Assembly (NCBI RefSeq): GCF_032050975.1
Contig: NZ_CP116967.1
Location: 1,609,001-1,673,000, forward strand
DNA length: 64,000 nucleotides
Direction: 5' to 3'
Origin: Candidatus Nitrospira allomarina
GTDB lineage: Bacteria > Nitrospirota > Nitrospiria > Nitrospirales > UBA8639
Part shown: in pieces, positions 33,815 to 42,374 of the stretch
Layout of the letters: every line of letters begins with the position of its first letter
Numbering within the stretch: the stretch's first letter is position 1
The notes under the pieces: model-generated
What the model was told of the DNA's origin: nothing
Databases searched by the model: none
The model's input: the letters and a program-made list of their open reading frames with translations, nothing else
Position numbers and translations under genes: made by a program

Positions 33815-34474
33815 TTAGCCTTGTTTGTCCTTGGAATGGTGGGAATACCCGCCTGGATGACCTTTCGTCATTCCGCCATCCTGATGGGCATTGATGCGAT
33901 CATGGACCGCTTTCATGCGGGAGCGTTGCTCGTCCGTTAATACGGCCTTGGCGTCCCGCCCGGCTTTTACTGATGCCAGGTAAAGGCCTGCACGAATCTC
34001 ATAGAGACTCTTTAGCTTCGATTCAACAGCGCCCAAGTCCCCTTGGTCATTCCGCAATAATTCGTGCAAATCCAAGCTGGTCAATTGCATGTCAGCTTTC
34101 ATTTTAATTTTGTTTTTTTCGAAATCGGTTTTAATCGTCTGAAGTTTGGTGACCTGATCCTCGGTAAGGGCCATGCCTTCTTTGAATTTCAATATGTGTT
34201 CGATAAATTCAGAGGCACTTTGATGAGGCCCATGTCCTGATTTGTGGGCACTTCCTCCTGTGCCATAGCCTCCCGACATGCTCGTGCCATGATGAACCTG
34301 GCCATGGCCATAGGCTCCTGCTCCGTGGGGGGATGTGCTGGACCCGGATGGGTGGTGCGCATCTCCTCCATATCCCGTAGCTAATCCCATAGCAGGGAAT
34401 CCTAGAATTAAGGACAAGACACCGGACCAGAGTGGAATCATTCGTTTGTGTGTGGTGTTGCCGGTAATGGTCAT
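33815..34474 (-). CDS. Periplasmic Spy/CpxP-like protein with His/Gly-rich N-terminal region
   Basis: The 219-residue protein starts after AAAGGAGG and has a signal peptide (LWSGVLSLILGFPAMGLA). Residues 35-85 are rich in Gly, His and Ser (HHPSGSSTSPHGAGAYGHG), suggesting metal binding. The C-terminal helical half has the LTXXQ-like pattern (MALTEDQVTKLQTIK and AVLTDEQRSRMK) found in Spy, CpxP and heavy-metal-resistance proteins such as CnrX. Likely role: periplasmic chaperone or metal sensor. It lies between apbE and fur. Confidence 0.72.
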   Translation of the reverse strand: MTITGNTTHKRMIPLWSGVLSLILGFPAMGLATGYGGDAHHPSGSSTSPHGAGAYGHGQVHHGTSMSGGYGTGGSAHKSGHGPHQSASEFIEHILKFKEGMALTEDQVTKLQTIKTDFEKNKIKMKADMQLTSLDLHELLRNDQGDLGAVESKLKSLYEIRAGLYLASVKAGRDAKAVLTDEQRSRMKAVHDRINAHQDGGMTKGHPGGYSHHSKDKQG

Positions 34475-34807
34475 GTGAACAGCCTCCTTTCGCGAAGAGA
34501 AAAACGCTATGGTGATAGAAAAAATGAGGGGACAAATCATGATAATCTGTGAGTTCCCTGACTCATTCGTATTATACACGGGAATGCCGGAAATGTAGCA
34601 CGTGCGTGTCTATCTTATCTCAAAAATTCAAGAGGTTACACAACCCCCATTGAACTGAGGCTCTGCTTCGGTTGACAGGGAAGGGAGATGAGCCCGCGGG
34701 TGAGGTAGTTTTTGGTTCGATAAGGGGTCGAACCAATCTCAATTTGAAAAGTATTCGTTATCAAAAGGAAAAAGCTGTGGACGAAGGAAAAGCGAGAGCC
34801 AGCCTCA
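34475..34807. other. Intergenic region between the Spy-like gene and fur
   Basis: About 330 bases with no convincing gene. I see no clear Fur box here, so Fur autoregulation is not supported on this side. Confidence 0.5.
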
Positions 34808-35242
34808 TCAGTCCTTTTGGCAGGTATTGCAAAGACCGTACAGTTCCAGCTTATGAGTTTGAATGATAAAGCCGTTTTTTCTCGCCACCTCTTCTTGTAA
34901 ATTTTCGATTTGGCAATTTTGAAATTCGACTATTTTTCCGCAGGAGGTGCAAATGAGGTGATCATGATGACCCTTATGAGACACATTATCGAATTGCGTT
35001 TGTGAGCCGAAATGGCGTTCCTGTGCCAGGTCGGTTTCACAGAACAATTTGAGCGTGCGATAGATAGTGGCCAGGCCAATATGCGGGTCTTTTTTGGCGA
35101 GGATATGATATAACTGCTCGGCAGTGACATGCTCCATTTTGAGAAAGGTCGTCAGAATTAACTCGCGTTGACGAGTCAGTTTGAGGCTGTTTTTTTGGAG
35201 ATGATTCTTGAGTGTTTCGAGTTCTTTGACCGGTTTAGACAT
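34808..35242 (-). CDS. fur: Ferric uptake regulator Fur
   Basis: The 144-residue protein begins MSKPVKELETLKN. Its winged-helix domain is typical (LKLTRQRELILTTF, IGLATIYRTLKLF). The metal-binding region carries HKGHHDHLIC, the CTSC and CNTC pairs for structural zinc, and His/Glu ligands. Fur represses iron acquisition genes by binding GATAAT-type boxes when loaded with iron. Boxes of this kind occur at 22556, 24282 and 29999. A PerR or Zur role cannot be excluded by sequence alone, but the target sites favour Fur. Confidence 0.9.
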   Translation of the reverse strand: MSKPVKELETLKNHLQKNSLKLTRQRELILTTFLKMEHVTAEQLYHILAKKDPHIGLATIYRTLKLFCETDLAQERHFGSQTQFDNVSHKGHHDHLICTSCGKIVEFQNCQIENLQEEVARKNGFIIQTHKLELYGLCNTCQKD

Positions 35243-35353
35243 GGTGAAATCTTTCGTAAGATGAAGAAGAAATATATTAAACCCCAATCATCCTGGGTAA
35301 TCAAGAATTATTTTTTCTGTTTGGGTGTTGGTAGAGAAATTTAGGGAGTACCT

Positions 35354-35914
35354 ATGAGAAAACCCTCAGAAGTGACCGGTGACCGCGCTTTGCTGATTTA
35401 TACGTTGCATTTGACCGAATCCATGGGTCTGATGAGTGACGTGAAGCTTCAACAATTATTATTCCTCTGTGAATTGCAAATGTTGGGGAAAGGATTGAAA
35501 GGGTTGCATTTTGAATTTGTCCGATTTCCCTATGGGGCCTTTAGCAAAGATGTGGATAATGATTTGCTCTTTTTGCGTAGAAAGGAACGGATAGAGAATT
35601 TTGATGTGACGGAACAGGCTGAGAGGGTTGTGGGCTTGGTTGAGAAGATTATGAAGGAACCCGAATCCAATCAACAGGTCATGGAAATTATTCACACGGT
35701 GGTTGAGAAATATGGGCCTATGGATACCAGCGCCATCATGAGTGCCGTGGAGGCAGTGGAATTAGGTCCTGCTGATAATCCCGAGCAAAAACTTGCCATC
35801 CGAGATATTTCATTCCACACCATTATGCTGGTGCCCTCCCGAATTGAAGCGACCGAAACCATCACGCTTTCCTCCGCCCAGGTAAAATCCTTAAATACGG
35901 CGATGGGCTATTAA
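35354..35914 (+). CDS. Panacea (DUF4065)-like protein
   Basis: The 186-residue protein has LLIYTLHLTESMG, then KLQQLLFLCELQM and FVRFPYGAFSKDVDND, a pattern like the Panacea/SocA/GepA domain. Panacea domains act as antitoxins in many toxin-antitoxin pairs. No partner toxin gene is adjacent: the neighbours are fur (divergent) and comEA (convergent). A regulator unrelated to toxins is also possible. It ends at a clear terminator. Confidence 0.55.
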   Translation: MRKPSEVTGDRALLIYTLHLTESMGLMSDVKLQQLLFLCELQMLGKGLKGLHFEFVRFPYGAFSKDVDNDLLFLRRKERIENFDVTEQAERVVGLVEKIMKEPESNQQVMEIIHTVVEKYGPMDTSAIMSAVEAVELGPADNPEQKLAIRDISFHTIMLVPSRIEATETITLSSAQVKSLNTAMGY

Positions 35915-35988
35915 GGCTCCGCCGACATCCGGATGACGGGGTATCCTGGCTGTGCAATTTATTAAAGGTAAGGAGAGCATAAGAGGTC

Positions 35989-36020
35989 CCGAGGCCGAAC
36001 AAGGGTCCGGCCTCGGTTTT
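35989..36020 (+). terminator. Terminator after the Panacea-like gene
   Basis: CCGAGGCCG (35989-35997) pairs exactly with CGGCCTCGG (36008-36016), followed by TTTT. It lies 75 bases after the stop. Confidence 0.85.
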
Positions 36021-36040
36021 GTGAATTGAAAATTCTGAGA

Positions 36041-36367
36041 TTACTTGGTGGACGAGGCTTCTTCAGGAGAAGCTGTTGAGCCGACGGTAAAGGTATCCCG
36101 TAGCGCTTCCAGTCTGACCTTCCCCACGCCCTTCACTTTCCCCAGATCATCGAATGATTTAAAGGCGCCATGATCTTTTTTGTAGGCGAGGATGTTGTGG
36201 GCGATATCCTGTCCCACGCCTTTGACGGCTTCGAGTTGTTCAAGACTGGCAGTGTTAATGTCAATCTTGTTCACGGTAGCTTCTGCCCAGGACATGGGGA
36301 ACAACAGGCCAACGGAAAGAACCAGAGCAAACATGAAGACCGAAACTTGTTGTAAATGAAGCCTCAC
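36041..36367 (-). CDS. ComEA-like helix-hairpin-helix protein
   Basis: The 108-residue exported protein starts at a GTG eight bases after AAAGGAG. It has a signal peptide (VFMFALVLSVGLLFPMSWA) followed by two HhH motifs: NTASLEQLEAVKGVGQDIA and LGKVKGVGKVRLEAL. These bind DNA without sequence preference. In naturally competent bacteria ComEA pulls incoming DNA through the periplasm. A pil gene set at 8.3-11.2 kb makes DNA uptake plausible, though soluble ComEA-like proteins are widespread without competence. Confidence 0.85.
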   Translation of the reverse strand: MRLHLQQVSVFMFALVLSVGLLFPMSWAEATVNKIDINTASLEQLEAVKGVGQDIAHNILAYKKDHGAFKSFDDLGKVKGVGKVRLEALRDTFTVGSTASPEEASSTK

Positions 36368-36532
36368 GGCACACGCTCCTTTGAAAATGGTTGAAACGCG
36401 TCGTTGCTGTTCTTCCCTTTCACGGGGAGAAGGCCACGAATGAATGAGTGAGGCTAGGGAGAAGTACGATTGAAGGGCAATCTGTCGAAGGTGGTATCTT
36501 GGAAGCGTCAAAAGTCCAATAAATGTGAAAAT

Positions 36533-38095
36533 TTATTGAGGTGAAGACGGAGGAACGGTTGTCGGAAATTGATACAAGGTGCCGAATTTCTGTCTGAGGT
36601 CTTGAATAAAGGGTTCAGGAGTCAGGGCCTGCCCAGTCACACGGGTGATTAAATCGGCTGCCGTATACTGTCGTCCCCAACGATGCACCTTATCATTCAG
36701 CCAGCCTTTCAATGGAAGCAAGTTACCTTGGCTGATGGCCTGGTCGAGGTCCGGAAGATCCTTGTGTGCCTGCTGAAATAGCATGGCCGCATACAGATTC
36801 CCAAGCGTATATGTGGGGAAATAGCCAAAGGTCCCAAAGGACCAGTGCACGTCCTGCAGCACACCCTCTGCATCGGAGGAAGGCGCGATCCCCAGGTATT
36901 CCTGAATTTTGGCATTCCAGATTTCCGGCAGATCATCAACGTACAAACGGCCTTCAATGATATCCAGCTCAATTTCAAATCGCACCATGATGTGCAGGTT
37001 GTACGTCAGTTCATCGGCTTCGACCCGAATAAACGACGGGGCCACCCGGTTGATCGCCAGATAGAAATCTTCTGCACTGACTTGCCCCAACTGTGTGGGA
37101 AACACCTCTTGAAGTTTCGGGTAAAAATATTGCCAAAACGCGCGAGACCGTCCTACGCAATTTTCCCATAAACGGGATTGGCTTTCATGAATACCCAGAG
37201 AAATGGCTTCACCCAATGGAGTGCCATATTGTTTTGCGGGTAACCCTTGTTCGTAGAGGCCATGCCCTCCTTCGTGGATACAGCTAAAGAGGCAGGAGGG
37301 GAGATCCGTTTCGAAGACGCGGGTAGTCACCCGCACATCGGTTGGATGAAACGCCGTCGTAAACGGATGCTCCGACAAATCCAGGCGTCCATGTTGAAAA
37401 TCATAGCCCATGTGCTTGAGCACAAGCCGGCCAAAGTCCATCTGTGGGGTGTGCTCATACGATTGTGTCAGGAGTTGGGTATTGGGTTGGACAGGGGACT
37501 GTCGTATGTGGTCCAGCAAACGAATCAGCTCCGTCCGCAAGGTGGCAAAGAGTGGACGTAATTGGGCCACGGTCGATCCCGGTTCGTAGGTGTCGAGTAA
37601 CGCATTATAGGGAGAATCCGCGTAACCCAAATAGTCCGCCTCTTGTTGCTTGAGTTTCACGACTCGTTGCAGATTCGGCAGAAACCGTTGGAAGTCATTC
37701 GTCTTCCTGGCCTCCGCCCATACTTGTTGCGCCAAAGAACATTCCCGCTCAAGCTGGTTGACGAAGGCCGACGGCAATTTTTTCGCACGGGAAAAGTCCC
37801 GCCAGGTCTCGCGAAGAAGAGCTTGCGAGGGTTCGTCCATGGCGGACGCATGCTGAGAATGAAGCGTGCCGGTGGAGAGATCCACAAACGTTCCAAGCAG
37901 GGATTCCATCTCAGGCGAAACAAACTGGTCATGGGCCAGCGTTTGAAGAGTGGCCAGTTGCTCCGCGCGAACCGCTCCTCCTCCTGGAGGCATATAGGTC
38001 TCCTGATCCCAGGAGAGCACGGCTGCGGCATCATGCAGGTGATGGATCTGTCGCAAGGTCTGTTTCAGGGGATCAAGAGCAACGTCAGCGGACAT
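36533..38095 (-). CDS. Carboxypeptidase Taq (M32) metallopeptidase
   Basis: The 520-residue cytoplasmic enzyme removes C-terminal residues from peptides. The zinc motif HEGGHGLYEQ (HEXXH) and the downstream HESQSRLWEN, which carries the next ligand, are intact, and LSWDQETYMPPGG near the N-terminus is the M32 signature. Length matches the family (near 500). ATG 38095 is chosen because a GAGG lies nine bases upstream; ATG 38110 is possible. It is a stand-alone gene. Confidence 0.95.
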   Translation of the reverse strand: MSADVALDPLKQTLRQIHHLHDAAAVLSWDQETYMPPGGGAVRAEQLATLQTLAHDQFVSPEMESLLGTFVDLSTGTLHSQHASAMDEPSQALLRETWRDFSRAKKLPSAFVNQLERECSLAQQVWAEARKTNDFQRFLPNLQRVVKLKQQEADYLGYADSPYNALLDTYEPGSTVAQLRPLFATLRTELIRLLDHIRQSPVQPNTQLLTQSYEHTPQMDFGRLVLKHMGYDFQHGRLDLSEHPFTTAFHPTDVRVTTRVFETDLPSCLFSCIHEGGHGLYEQGLPAKQYGTPLGEAISLGIHESQSRLWENCVGRSRAFWQYFYPKLQEVFPTQLGQVSAEDFYLAINRVAPSFIRVEADELTYNLHIMVRFEIELDIIEGRLYVDDLPEIWNAKIQEYLGIAPSSDAEGVLQDVHWSFGTFGYFPTYTLGNLYAAMLFQQAHKDLPDLDQAISQGNLLPLKGWLNDKVHRWGRQYTAADLITRVTGQALTPEPFIQDLRQKFGTLYQFPTTVPPSSPQ

Positions 38096-38380
38096 GGGCG
38101 GGTACCTCAAAAAGTGGTAACAATTTCAGCGGATAACCGGACCACTGTAAGGTAGCTCTTAAGAAATTGGCAAGAAGCATTCGCTGATGAGTGAAAAGAC
38201 CCGGCCGGGCGTGGAAGCCTGTGACCATTGGCCCGGACACAGAAAGACGGACCAAGCAAGAGAGAGGAAAAATTAAGAGAATGGAGGGGATGGCTTGCGG
38301 CAGGAGGATGAAGGGAAGGACAATGTGGGTCATTGAAAATCAATCGTGAGGCGATGAGTTGACTGCAAAGGGGGTACAAC

Positions 38381-39067
38381 ATGAAATCCTTGGTGCTGCC
38401 GGACATTGAAGCTTATGCCGAAGCGCACTCCTTGCCGGAATCGGAGGTGTGTCGGCGACTTCGTGAGGAAACGTATCGAAACATGGACTGCCCCCAGATG
38501 GTGGTCGGTCCATTGGAAGGCGCATTTTTAAAGGTCATGGCGTTGAGTGTGGGAGCCAGGCGGGTGTTGGAAATCGGTACCTTTACGGGCTACAGCGCCC
38601 TCTGTATGGCGGAATGTCTTCCGGATGATGGGATGGTGATTACCTGCGACATCGACCCTGATTCCACGGCTATGGCCAAACGGTATTGGGCTCAGAGCGC
38701 TCATGGGACGAAGATTCACCTTCGCCTCGGCCCCGCCCTGGAAACGATGGCGACAGTGACTGGAACGTTTGACCTGATCTTCATCGATGCCGACAAGGCC
38801 AACTATGTGAATTATTTTCGTCAGGCATTGGAGTTGATATCGGATCATGGCGTCATTCTCATTGATAATGTTCTGTGGAATGGAGATGTGCTGACACATC
38901 CTGCTCCGGATACCAATACGGCGGCCATTCAGGAACTCAATCGAGTGGTGCATGCCGAGCCGCGGGTCTCAGCAGTTCTGTTGACCATTCGCGATGGGAT
39001 ATTCCTGATTAAGCCGCAATCCTTTTTAAGAGGAAACCGTCAGACGCAACAGCAAGTTCAACAATAA
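38381..39067 (+). CDS. Class I SAM-dependent O-methyltransferase
   Basis: The 228-residue protein has the caffeoyl-CoA O-methyltransferase type fold: VLEIGTFTGYSAL (SAM loop), then IFIDADKANY and LIDNVLWNGDV, the metal and substrate region. Such enzymes methylate catechol-like hydroxyls using a divalent metal. Bacterial members act on diverse small molecules, so the substrate cannot be read. The gene stands alone between convergent and unrelated genes. Confidence 0.88.
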   Translation: MKSLVLPDIEAYAEAHSLPESEVCRRLREETYRNMDCPQMVVGPLEGAFLKVMALSVGARRVLEIGTFTGYSALCMAECLPDDGMVITCDIDPDSTAMAKRYWAQSAHGTKIHLRLGPALETMATVTGTFDLIFIDADKANYVNYFRQALELISDHGVILIDNVLWNGDVLTHPAPDTNTAAIQELNRVVHAEPRVSAVLLTIRDGIFLIKPQSFLRGNRQTQQQVQQ

Positions 39068-39158
39068 AACATTTCTCAGAAATGCTTCTCGCACTGACAG
39101 GTTTCTCAGCGAATCCGATCCAGCGGCAATCACACAGGACAAGGTAAATCAGACAAAC

Positions 39159-39779
39159 ATGGGTAAAACAAACCTTGACCCCGCAAGACACCGGATTGTG
39201 GAGCCTGAAGATCAGTGGCAACCCCGGCAGGTTTTGCTCTTTAGCGGTCATATGATCGATGCCCCGGGAAGACAGCCTCCGCGTTTTCCAAGGGATAAAG
39301 AAGCCGTGGCGGCACAGAAAATTGCCGAGGTCTTAGACCAACTGGGCGCAGGCCCTGATGATCTTGCGCTCACGCAAGGGGCCTGTGGAGGCGACCTTTT
39401 GTTCACGGAGGCCTGTCAGCAACGCAAGGTGATTATTCAGTGGATGCAACCGTTCCACGAGCCGGAGTTTATTCAAAAGTCTGTCATTTGTAGGGGCGAA
39501 GCCTGGCGCGATCGGTATGTGGCCGCCAAAGCCAAGCTCACGACCGCAATCCGCTCGGCCCCTGAGCACCTTGGCTCACTACCCGAAGGTGTCGATCCAT
39601 ATGAACGGTGTAATCTATGGCTGCTTCACACCGCATTGGGGTACGGGGTGGAGAAGGTGCACTTCATCTGTTTGTGGGATGGAGGCGGAGGTGATGGAAA
39701 GGGCGGTACGGCGCACATGTATGCAGAAGTGAAACGCCGATCCGGAAAGGTCACATGGATCGACATCCGGACTCTTTAA
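39159..39779 (+). CDS. Rossmann-like (SLOG-type) hypothetical protein
   Basis: The 206-residue protein has VLLFSGHMIDAPGR near residue 26, LTQGACGGDLLFTEAC near 70, and a Trp/Glu-containing run. The strand-loop patterns resemble SLOG/LOG-like nucleotide-binding Rossmann folds that often occur next to signalling domains, but I cannot name the family with confidence. The C-terminal part includes LWDGGGGDGKGGTAHM, a glycine-rich loop. No partner genes are obvious. It lies at the edge of the repeat-rich segment. Confidence 0.5.
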   Translation: MGKTNLDPARHRIVEPEDQWQPRQVLLFSGHMIDAPGRQPPRFPRDKEAVAAQKIAEVLDQLGAGPDDLALTQGACGGDLLFTEACQQRKVIIQWMQPFHEPEFIQKSVICRGEAWRDRYVAAKAKLTTAIRSAPEHLGSLPEGVDPYERCNLWLLHTALGYGVEKVHFICLWDGGGGDGKGGTAHMYAEVKRRSGKVTWIDIRTL

Positions 39780-40427
39780 CCGACGCGCCTCATGTGATCG
39801 TAACGGAAAACAGTATACCTGCCCGCAATAAAACAAATCACAGAATCAACGAACGACGGGATGTGTGGGGAAGTTCAGAATGATGAAGAGGGCGAACCTA
39901 CAAAATCCAATACATTTTCGCTTTACACGAACCCAAATATTCAGGGTTGTGCTCACATTCACTAACCGTGTATTCGTTGATTAACCGAGACATTCCGGGT
40001 TTCGGCCCGGCAGCCGAGCCACTTTTCTTTCGGGAAAAGCGGCCAAACAAGGGTCGCGCTCCTCGAGACGCACCTTGCAAAACGACGCCCCGTCCGGCCT
40101 TAGGAGAGAACGGACGCCAGTCTGAAGAGGGCGGTCCAACTCGCAGGGCTCAAACAAGGCCCGCCCGCCGAGCAGAGCGTCCCTTCCTCGGGCCAGTCGG
40201 CAGGCGTCGGTCAGGAACGAAAGCCGTGCGAAGTGTGTGTCACGTTCAGACCAAGGTCTGAAAAAGTTGTCATCCTGAGTGAAACGAAGGATCTCGCAGA
40301 ACAGTGGGATTTTCAACCTGGGCGCCGATTCTCCTTTGTGGACTGAAGGTTGAGGACCGGGTGTCCATCCAATATCTTCCACCAATGTCTGAATGGTGAA
40401 GTGTAGATCTTTCTCCTATAACGGTTT
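39780..40427. other. Repeat-bearing intergenic region
   Basis: Besides repeat copy A it carries a short dispersed motif, GTCATCCTGAGTGAAACGAA with following GGATC (40268-40297), that recurs inverted at 42327-42354. No gene is convincing here. Confidence 0.6.
39995..40211 (+). repeat. Interspersed repeat, copy A
   Basis: Starts CCGGGTTTCGGCCCGG and continues with an ACTTTTCTTTCGGGAAAAG hairpin. A conserved block follows (CCGTCCGGCC, GAGGGCGGTCCAAC, CTCAAACAAGG), ending CAGGCGTCGG. It is homologous along its length to copies B (41974-42192, inverted) and C (44465-44654). No transposase is present. Frames within it translate into Arg/Pro/Gly-rich text and are not genes. Confidence 0.8.
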
Positions 40428-41321
40428 CTAACGCCCCTGTCGGATTGTTTTGTCCCCTGCCGCCGGTTTGGCAAACTCGAACTTCAACTCATTGATGCGT
40501 GCCAGATAATCGCTGACATCGTGATCGCCGCACCGTTGATGACGGGTCAACTTGAGTCCGCGTGCGGCATAGGCGCGGCCCGCTCCCGCTCCACAGAGAT
40601 GAATCACGGCGGCCAGATCCTGCTTCCGCTGGAGTGAGACCTTTCCGATCCGCTTCGGTCCTAGCGTCTGGGTGACTTGGCGATCGAGCAAGGCGGCAGT
40701 CAACTCGATGGCATGGCTCGGGAGGATGCGGGTATAAAGGCTGTTGAACCAGCACGATTCCCAATCGTGCCACGGGCCGGCCTCGACTACCTCGTGGTCG
40801 TGAATGCAATAGCGCTTCGCCTCGCTGAAGGTCCCGTCGGTAATCTGGTACATGCCAACCGCGCTCGAGGCTGGTTTGAACAGCTCCAAGGGATTCCACG
40901 TCAGTTGCCATCGCCAGTAGGTCCGTGCCACAGGATTCCCTCCGCCTTCGACTTGTGCCAGCGCGGCGAGAAACTCCGGAGTGATGACGGCGGTCGCATG
41001 CTCGCGGAAAAGTGATTCGTATTCTTTCCAGGTCTGGACCGGGCTCTTATTGAGTGATTGGTCTAAGGGAAAGAAGATCTCGGTGGGTTTATGGAACGTA
41101 TGAAAAGCCCAGTTGAGGCCAAGCCATAGCAGAAAAAGGAGGGTAGGAATTACGACGACCCGAACGATCGGGTGGGAGGCCAGCACCGCCCTCATGATCG
41201 CACGGAGCACACGCCAACCCTGGCCCACAAAACCCCAGAGCGTACTGAGCGTCGTTCGACGTTTGTGTCTCTTGGATCGTTGAGGTTGTTTGGCAGTCGG
41301 TCGAGTGAATCTCAACGCCAT
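40428..41321 (-). CDS. Membrane-anchored lytic transglycosylase-like protein
   Basis: The 297-residue protein has a basic cytoplasmic start, one membrane anchor (VVVIPTLLFLLWLGLNWAF), then an SLT-like domain. LAALAQVEGGGNPVA supplies the expected catalytic glutamate and SAVGMYQITDGTF matches the GxYQI-type motif. Such enzymes cleave the glycan strands of peptidoglycan from the periplasmic face. The cysteines in YCIH, ESCW, HLCG and RCGDHD are unusual for the family and may form disulfides. The start has no clear ribosome binding site; a longer frame reaches 41513. Confidence 0.72.
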   Translation of the reverse strand: MALRFTRPTAKQPQRSKRHKRRTTLSTLWGFVGQGWRVLRAIMRAVLASHPIVRVVVIPTLLFLLWLGLNWAFHTFHKPTEIFFPLDQSLNKSPVQTWKEYESLFREHATAVITPEFLAALAQVEGGGNPVARTYWRWQLTWNPLELFKPASSAVGMYQITDGTFSEAKRYCIHDHEVVEAGPWHDWESCWFNSLYTRILPSHAIELTAALLDRQVTQTLGPKRIGKVSLQRKQDLAAVIHLCGAGAGRAYAARGLKLTRHQRCGDHDVSDYLARINELKFEFAKPAAGDKTIRQGR

Positions 41322-41589
41322 AAATTCACTATACCGGAAAAAAAGAAGGAGGGAAGGGTCGTTCGTTAGTTCCGGTCGCGGACCGCAAATGCTCGGTAGT
41401 TGGCAAGGGAGTAGGCAGCTATCATTCTTGCAAACAGCGCACCGATAAAGAACGTGATCGGCTGGTGACCTGTACTTTGCGGGTCCGTAGATAAGGCTCG
41501 GATATGGCAGCATGAATAACCGGTAAGGCCGAGGTCGGTTGCGTAAATAAAAATAGTTTGGCTTTGGGAGGGTGTAAGACTTAACAAAC

Positions 41590-41700
41590 CGTTAGGCCAT
41601 TCAATATTTCTAAATGATCTTTGTCGGTTCCGGCCAAAGCGTTCCTTATGCGATGCCCTTTCTTGAGTTGATAGAACCCAGGAAGGCTCCTGACTGGCAA
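41590..41700 (-). pseudogene. Fragment of a second CocE/NonD hydrolase C-terminus
   Basis: The stretch contains blocks such as GATCTTTGTCGGTTCCGGCC and TATGCGATGCCCTTTCTTGA, which align without gaps to 42450-42520 of the intact hydrolase 3' end (GATCCTTGTCGGCTCCGGCC and GATGCGATGCCC). It covers only about 110 bases and has diverged by roughly a fifth of positions by eye, so it is the remnant of a paralogue or partial duplication. Confidence 0.65.
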
Positions 41701-41786
41701 GGTCTTAAGGGCAGTTCTCCCAACTCTAGGTCCAGAAAATTGGTCGAGAGCAGTGCCGATTTTTTTTCGCGCAATATGACTTAGGA

Positions 41787-41963
41787 CTAGTATTTTGCGG
41801 TGACGGCGAGGCGGAATCCTAACGCGTGAAGGAGTGCATCGAGGCTTTTGGGTTCAGGATTGCCTCGATCAGAAAGAGTCTTGTACAACCTTTCGCGGTT
41901 GAGCCTAGCCTTTTCCGCAAGTTGTGCCACCTCGCCCTAAGCTTCTGGCTGTTTTTGGGTCAT
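41787..41963 (-). pseudogene. Decayed addiction-module antitoxin (HigA2-like) gene
   Basis: On the - strand an ATG (41961-41963) gives MTQKQPEA and then a TAG stop (41937-41939). The same frame continues with GEVAQLAEKARLNRERLYK, SDRGNPEPKSLDALLHALG and FRLAVTAKY. This is the helix-turn-helix core and end of antitoxins of the probable addiction module antidote family. The early stop and lack of a toxin partner mark it as inactive, unless a downstream start is used. Confidence 0.65.
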
Positions 41964-41973
41964 TGGCTCTGCT

Positions 41974-42192
41974 CCGACGTCTTCCGTCTGCCCCGACGGA
42001 AGGACGCTCTCCTTATCTGGCGGGCCTTGTTTGAGCCCTGCGAGTTGGATCGCCCTCCTAAAACTGGCGTCCCTCCGCTCTGAATGAAGCCAGACGGGGC
42101 GTCCATGGTTTTGGGGCCTTTTGCCTCCACAACAAAGGTTGCGCCCTTTGGGACGCGCCAAGCAAAACCTCGTCTGCCGGGGCGAAACCCGG
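41974..42192 (-). repeat. Interspersed repeat, copy B (inverted)
   Basis: On the - strand it begins CCGGGTTTCGCCCCGGCAGAC and follows the order of copy A to its end. The 3' end abuts the decayed antitoxin gene. Confidence 0.8.
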
Positions 42193-42374
42193 CAACTTGG
42201 AACATCACGAGGACACGAGAGTGGGATCACACGTGGATTGCGTGCATCTGCCAACACGTTTTACGTTCAACCTCTAAGAGGGATTCTCGACGATGTAAAA
42301 CGCGAGTGTGAGTTTGCCTGGGCACGGATCTTTCGTTTCACTCAAGATGACAACTCGATAAGACTAATGCAGCC

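Larger units (their letters stand above)
41322..42374. other. Gene-poor segment with remnants and repeat copy B
   Basis: About 1 kb between the transglycosylase-like gene and the hydrolase. It contains a partial copy of the hydrolase 3' end, a decayed antitoxin gene and an inverted repeat copy, each listed separately. No intact gene is seen. Confidence 0.7.

Noticed and set aside
37643-38155. 170-residue frame antisense to the M32 peptidase
   Set aside because: Shadow of a clear coding gene.
39981-40385. Arg/Pro-rich frames inside repeat copies A, B and C
   Set aside because: Their translations match each other only because the DNA repeats match; the text has no fold and the frames shift between copies.
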